From the NCBI GenBank assembly GCA_035638255.1, contig DASRAJ010000112.1:1-64000 (forward strand): a DNA stretch of 64,000 bases. The letters are read 5' to 3'. Below are positions 60,595-64,000 of the stretch, in pieces. The stretch is from DASRAJ01 sp035638255 (GTDB taxonomy: Bacteria > Bacteroidota > Bacteroidia > Chitinophagales > UBA10324). A model generated the notes under the pieces. The model made no database searches. It was not told the DNA's origin and worked only from the letters and a program-made list of their open reading frames with translations. The first letter of the stretch is position 1, and each line of letters begins with the position of its first letter. A program made the position numbers and the translations under genes.

Positions 60595-61045
60595 CTAACA
60601 AAGCTAATAATTTTTCTGCTGCTTCAGTGTTAAGATACATTTGTTGACTCCCGCCGATGCTACGTGCATTAAGCAGTTGCTGATAGTAACCTGCTAACAC
60701 CGTTTTAGGTTGAAATGAAACGTATCCGTCAAATCCTTTTTCAAAAGACATTTTGCATACGAAACCAAAAGCCAATTCAGTAATACCATCGTAAACTTTC
60801 AAGCTTTTATAGTTTGCCCTTTCCAACAACGACATGTAAATAAAATCATCGTCTATTTTGAAACTAAAAAATGCCTGAACAATTTCAGGATTCTCTTCAC
60901 TGATAATTTTAAAAACACTGGCTCTGCTGAGTTCCTTGATCCAATCAAATGTGAAGTTTTTTTTCGAACGAAGAACATCTTCTCTCGATGCTTTTTCAAT
61001 TGTGCATCGAACCCGTTCGCCGGTTATGAGATTGGTGATTTTCAT
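60578..61045 (-). CDS. GNAT-like (possible toxin) protein
   Basis: 155 aa from ATG 61045 (MKITNLITGERVRC); ATG 61081 is possible. Charged alpha/beta sequence, with C-terminal CKMSFEKGFDGYVSFQPKTVLAGYYQQLL and QQMYLNTEAAEKLLALL, a pattern resembling acetyltransferase-fold proteins annotated in Bacteroidota near small partners. The canonical acetyl-CoA loop (Q/RxxGxG/A) is weak (SIGGSQQ), so GNAT membership is uncertain. It overlaps the small basic gene 60418-60594, suggesting a toxin-antitoxin-like pair. Confidence 0.55.
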   Translation of the reverse strand: MKITNLITGERVRCTIEKASREDVLRSKKNFTFDWIKELSRASVFKIISEENPEIVQAFFSFKIDDDFIYMSLLERANYKSLKVYDGITELAFGFVCKMSFEKGFDGYVSFQPKTVLAGYYQQLLNARSIGGSQQMYLNTEAAEKLLALLDEEEN

Positions 61046-61200
61046 TTCCAAACCAATACTAAGAAAAATAGAGAATGACAATTTCAGGAAGGTGATTGGT
61101 CGTCAGGGTTGTTTGCAATTATAGTCATCTTCTTCCCGGCTGTTAAGAACAAATGATCTTTCACTTCGACAACATTTTAACTTCCGTGTAATTTGCACCC

Positions 61201-61836
61201 ATGCATTTTTTTCCGGAAGAATTAGAGCAGTACACTGTTGCACACACAAAGCAGGCAAGCGAAGTATTACAAGAATTAGAGCGTGAAACCTACGCACGCA
61301 TCTACATGCCGCAAATGGTTTCAGGTCATTTGCAGGGAAGATTTCTAAGCATGATCAGCAAGATGGTACAACCAAAAAATATTTTGGAAATCGGAACCTT
61401 CACAGGGTACTCCGCCATTTGTTTAAGTGAAGGATTGGAGGAAGGGGGAACCCTTTTCACCATTGATGTGAATGCCGAATTGGAAACCATGACAAGAAAA
61501 TATTTGGGAAAAGCCGGTGTCAGTGACAAAATAAAATATCTCATAGGCAATGCCGTTGAAATCATTCCGCAACTTGATGTAATTTTTGATCTTGTTTTTA
61601 TTGATGCAGATAAAGAAAATTATTCACGTTACTATGATCTGGTATTCGATAAGTTGAGAAGCGGCGGAGTGATTCTTGCTGATAATGTTTTATGGAGCGG
61701 AAAAGTGATTGAGGAAAAACAGGATGAGGAAACAAAAGCGCTTGTCGCATTCAGTGACAAAGTGCAAAATGATAACCGTGTTGAGAATGTGATGGTGACC
61801 ATTCGTGATGGAGTGATGATGATTAGGAAAAAGTGA
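61201..61836 (+). CDS. SAM-dependent O-methyltransferase
   Basis: 211 aa, full length for the family. NILEIGTFTGYSAICLSEGL (motif I), DLVFIDADKENYSRYYD (metal-binding Asp region) and GVILADNVLWSGKV (D-N), the catechol/caffeoyl-CoA O-methyltransferase signature. Methylates hydroxyls of small aromatic or related substrates with Mg. Stand-alone; heptad array 61848-61903 follows 12 bp after the stop. Confidence 0.9.
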   Translation: MHFFPEELEQYTVAHTKQASEVLQELERETYARIYMPQMVSGHLQGRFLSMISKMVQPKNILEIGTFTGYSAICLSEGLEEGGTLFTIDVNAELETMTRKYLGKAGVSDKIKYLIGNAVEIIPQLDVIFDLVFIDADKENYSRYYDLVFDKLRSGGVILADNVLWSGKVIEEKQDEETKALVAFSDKVQNDNRVENVMVTIRDGVMMIRKK

Positions 61837-61847
61837 GAGTGAAAGAG

Positions 61848-61957
61848 GTGAATGGTGAATGGTGAATAGTGAATGTTCAATGGTGAATGGTCAATAGTGA
61901 ATGTCCTTCGACAAGCTCAGGATGAGAAAGTGAATATTGAATATGAAAATTGAAACA
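61848..61957. repeat. Heptanucleotide arrays, GTGAATG family, flanking a CTTCGACAAGCTCAGGA repeat
   Basis: Eight units at 61848-61903 (GTGAATG x5 with one GTGAATA, one TTCAATG and one GTCAATA), then the repeat TCCTTCGACAAGCTCAGGAT (61904-61926), then GTGAATA, TTGAATA, TGAAAAT, TGAAACA at 61930-61957. The second array runs into the leader of the next gene. Confidence 0.85.
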
Positions 61958-61966
61958 ATAATGTTT

Positions 61967-63172
61967 ATGAAGAGGGTTCTTTGCCTGCTGCTTACTCCTT
62001 GCTGCCTGCTAATAGCAGGTATTGCAAGCGCACAGACTTACGATGAGCAGGTGGAACAATACATCGCTCAATACAAAGCAATCGCTATTGAGGAAATGCA
62101 GCGTGCGCACATTCCTGCAAGCATCACTCTTGCGCAGGGGATTGTTGAATCCTCCGCGGGTCAAAGCCCTTTGGCAACAAAGGCAAACAATCATTTTGGA
62201 ATCAAGTGCCATGAGGACTGGAACGGTAAAGTGTTTTACTATAATGATGATCGTAAGCACGAATGCTTTCGTAAATACAAAACTGCAGCGGAATCATTTA
62301 AAGATCACTCTGATTTTCTTACTTCCAAACAGCGCTACGCTGTGCTGTTCACTTATGATCTTTGTGATTATGCTTCATGGGCGAATGGATTGAAGGCTTG
62401 TGGCTATGCTACCAATCCCCAATATGCAAACATCCTTATCAAATGCGTAGAAACCTATGACCTGCATCAATGGGATCTGAATGATGAAGATCGCAGCAAG
62501 TGGTTTGCACAGATTAACAAAGCGGAAAGCAAGAGCGCGAACGACCGGCAAGAAACGAAGTTGAATAGAGATGAAGTGCTTGAATCGTCAGGGGAAAAAG
62601 AACAACCACAGGATCGCATCTGTGTCTTCAACGACATTAAATGCGTGACGCTACAGAGAGGTGAGACGCTGAATGATCTTGCTACCGTTTTTGAAATCGG
62701 GATCAACCGGTTGATGCGATACAATGACATCACTGATCAGTCACAAATACAACCGGGTGATCGCGTCTACCTGCAACCGAAGCGTCATAACGGCGATGAA
62801 AGTTTTCACACTGTGCAGATTGGAGAATCCATGTTTTCGATGTCGAGAGATCATGGCATCCAGTTGCGGGAATTGTATGAAAAGAATCTCCTGAAAGAAG
62901 GAGATCAGCCATTACAAGGTGAAGTGATTTACATGCGTGAAAAAAGACTGGCTCCCCCGAAAATTCTGGATTCAGTGGACCAGGATCAATTGGAATTGGT
63001 GACACCTACTGTTGCTGAAAATTCTCCGGATCAGTTTCATGTTGTTTCAAAAGGCGATACGCTTTACAGTGTCGCAAAAAAGTACAACATGACCGTGGTT
63101 GAATTGAAAGAGCTAAACCATCTCTACTCCGAGAATCTTTATGTGGGAGAACGATTGCGGGTTACAAAGTAG
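61967..63172 (+). CDS. Glucosaminidase with LysM domains
   Basis: 401 aa from ATG 61967 (MKRVLCLLLTP). Signal peptide ends IASAQ. Glucosaminidase/FlgJ-type domain about 30-175: SITLAQGIVESSAGQSPLATKANNHFGIKC (catalytic Glu in IVES), YASWANGLKACGYAT, typical of endo-N-acetylglucosaminidases. Three LysM domains: CVTLQRGETLNDLATVF (about 220-265), FHTVQIGESMFSMSRDH (270-315) and FHVVSKGDTLYSVAKKY (350-400). Peptidoglycan hydrolase, secreted or periplasmic. Odd: residues 6-17 of the signal peptide come from heptads (61983-62017). Confidence 0.9.
   Translation: MKRVLCLLLTPCCLLIAGIASAQTYDEQVEQYIAQYKAIAIEEMQRAHIPASITLAQGIVESSAGQSPLATKANNHFGIKCHEDWNGKVFYYNDDRKHECFRKYKTAAESFKDHSDFLTSKQRYAVLFTYDLCDYASWANGLKACGYATNPQYANILIKCVETYDLHQWDLNDEDRSKWFAQINKAESKSANDRQETKLNRDEVLESSGEKEQPQDRICVFNDIKCVTLQRGETLNDLATVFEIGINRLMRYNDITDQSQIQPGDRVYLQPKRHNGDESFHTVQIGESMFSMSRDHGIQLRELYEKNLLKEGDQPLQGEVIYMREKRLAPPKILDSVDQDQLELVTPTVAENSPDQFHVVSKGDTLYSVAKKYNMTVVELKELNHLYSENLYVGERLRVTK
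61983..62017. repeat. Heptanucleotide array, GCCTGCT family (5 units, in signal peptide)
   Basis: GCCTGCT, GCTTACT, CCTTGCT, GCCTGCT, AATAGCA; encodes CLLLTPCCLLIA, the signal-peptide core of the glucosaminidase. Related to the GCCTACT array of the SurA-like gene and read in the same codon phase (TGC CTx CTx). Confidence 0.75.
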
Positions 63173-63193
63173 GGGCACGGTTCACCCGTGCCC
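63173..63193 (+). terminator. GC-rich hairpin directly after the glucosaminidase gene
   Basis: GGGCACGG (63173-63180) pairs with CCGTGCCC (63186-63193) one base after the TAG stop. No T-tract follows, so it may be a dispersed repeat rather than a true terminator. Confidence 0.45.
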
Positions 63194-63270
63194 GGTTTCA
63201 CCTGCGCCTAATTTATCACGATTCACCCGTTCATTCAATTCACATCAATTTATACGGTATTTGAAAAGGG

Positions 63271-63387
63271 GGTGTCTCAAAAGCAATCCCCAAGATTTAG
63301 CGTCCCTTAGTCCGTGAGGATTGCTTCGTCGCATCCTCGCACTTTCCTCACCCTTCGCTCCTCGCAATGACGACTTTTGGGACAGCC
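63271..63387. mobile_element. MITE-like element ending at the epimerase stop
   Basis: Left end GGTGTCTCAAAAGC (63271) and right end GACTTTTGGGACAGCC (63372-63387) form imperfect terminal inverted repeats. The inside contains an ATTGCTTCGTCGCATCCTCG ... CGCTCCTCGCAATGACG hairpin, a common dispersed repeat. It ends 3 bp before the stop codon of the epimerase gene at 63390. Confidence 0.6.
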
Positions 63388-63389
63388 TT

Positions 63390-64000
63390 CTACAGGTCTG
63401 CCAGAAATTTCATTGCCGTTTCCTCTAAATATTTCTTCACCGGTGTAAATTGAAATCCGGTTGCCGAAATAATTTTCGAATTGTCAAACCGTGACCAGCG
63501 TGATGCAATTCGTGAGGTCTCTCTGGTCACTAAGGGAGATATACCGGTGAGTTTGTACTTGAGCATTTCTTCTCTCCACAAAAGTTTCATCATCCACGGC
63601 TTTATATTGATGAACGGCCTTCTCTTTTTCAATTGATCAGCGATGACGGAAAAAAAATCTTTGAATGTAAAGTGCTCAGCATTGATGATGAATCGCTCGC
63701 CGTGAATTTCACTCTCCATTAATTGAACCATGAGAGTCACCACATCGTTGATAGCCACCACTCCTGCTCCTCCATTGGTATAATAAGGCATTCCTTCCCA
63801 AACTTTCTTAAAAAATTGTGGCGGTCCTTCATTCCAGTTTCCTGCCCCGATGATTAACGATGGATTTACAATCACGGCATTTAATCCTTCGGCAATGCCG
63901 CGCCATACTTCACGCTCACCCAGAAATTTGCTGATGGCATAATTTGAATTTCTCTTCCCGTCTTCCCATTCCGTTGTTTCATTCACCACTTCATCATTCC
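63390..64000 (-). CDS. NAD-dependent epimerase/dehydratase (partial, 5' end outside window)
   Basis: About 203 codons present; the frame continues past the window edge (NDEVVNETTEWED...), so the Rossmann N-terminal half with GxxGxxG is missing from view. The visible part has the SDR catalytic Y-x-x-x-K as YAISKFLGE, NPSLIIGAGNW, and RFIINAEHFTFKDFFSVIADQL, the extended SDR pattern that modifies nucleotide sugars. Its 3' end abuts the repeat element at 63271-63387. Confidence 0.85.
   Translation of the reverse strand, partial: NDEVVNETTEWEDGKRNSNYAISKFLGEREVWRGIAEGLNAVIVNPSLIIGAGNWNEGPPQFFKKVWEGMPYYTNGGAGVVAINDVVTLMVQLMESEIHGERFIINAEHFTFKDFFSVIADQLKKRRPFINIKPWMMKLLWREEMLKYKLTGISPLVTRETSRIASRWSRFDNSKIISATGFQFTPVKKYLEETAMKFLADL

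Noticed and set aside
1..64000. tRNA, rRNA, riboswitch, prophage or transposase genes
   Set aside because: Both strands were read and no cloverleaf-like, rRNA-like or transposase-like sequence was recognised. A covariance scan could find small RNAs I cannot see.

Overview
The window reads as a single chromosomal stretch from a member of the Bacteroidota, probably an environmental Chitinophagia/Sphingobacteriia-type lineage; the exact order cannot be fixed from sequence alone. Pointers are two giant secreted proteins ending in type IX secretion (T9SS) sorting domains (14414-17527, 57544-60393), a fused alpha/beta 2-oxoacid dehydrogenase E1, signal peptides ending in SFSQ or FAQ, an ECF sigma operon with the 'PF-VP' motif protein, and a PpiD/SurA-type isomerase cluster next to a MoxR ATPase. 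No rRNA, tRNA, CRISPR array, phage or transposase gene was seen.

Layout. 0-4.7 kb: an outer-membrane-like protein, a small NTF2-like lipoprotein, a signal peptidase I homologue that appears to lack its catalytic dyad, and the E1 gene. 4.8-13.4 kb: a compact accessory cluster with two radical SAM proteins, a nucleotidyltransferase-like protein, four methyltransferases (one a truncated FkbM remnant), a flavin-reductase-like protein and a GT4 glycosyltransferase; it looks like a cell-surface or small-molecule modification locus. 13.6-20 kb: a small unknown, a T9SS cargo protein and an M13 metallopeptidase. 20-23 kb: tandem VWA proteins. 23-31.6 kb: transketolase, ECF sigma / anti-sigma-like / Spy-like operon, TatA, a LysM lytic transglycosylase, ChrA and a sulfotransferase. 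31.7-35 kb: an AT-richer run of unrelated hypothetical genes (TPR lipoprotein, possible clan CD peptidase, YD-like repeat protein, DUF6891-like protein). 35-43.9 kb: a beta-lactamase-fold serine hydrolase, repeat proteins, DusB, a CPBP protease, DUF2007, CdsA and Psd (phospholipid synthesis) and an exonuclease/GIY-YIG fusion. 44-64 kb: an orphan antitoxin-like gene, an MFS carrier, a TPR hybrid histidine kinase, MoxR with three PpiC-type chaperones, RlmD, the second T9SS protein, a possible GNAT-toxin/small-basic-protein pair, an O-methyltransferase, a LysM glucosaminidase and a partial epimerase.

The most striking signal cuts across the genes. Degenerate tandem heptanucleotide repeats of several families (GTGAATG, GCCTACT, CTTCTGA, GTCTTAC, AATTTTC, AAATTCA types) occur both between genes and inside genes. 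Inside genes they form parts of three signal peptides (21704 VWA protein, 52239 SurA-like, 61967 glucosaminidase) and appear as inserts in the E1 (three arrays) and a radical SAM protein. Because seven is not a multiple of three, each array cycles through all three frames every 21 nt and encodes one seven-residue peptide per strand. Most arrays are read on the strand whose consensus cycle has no stop, and the one exception escapes through unit variation. Alongside these are palindromic elements: two MITE-like inverted repeats sharing GTCATTCAG ends, TCCCGATCAATCGGGA hairpins, CTTCGACAAGCTCAGGATGA-type repeats, and a frame-preserving 33-bp hairpin inside a radical SAM gene.
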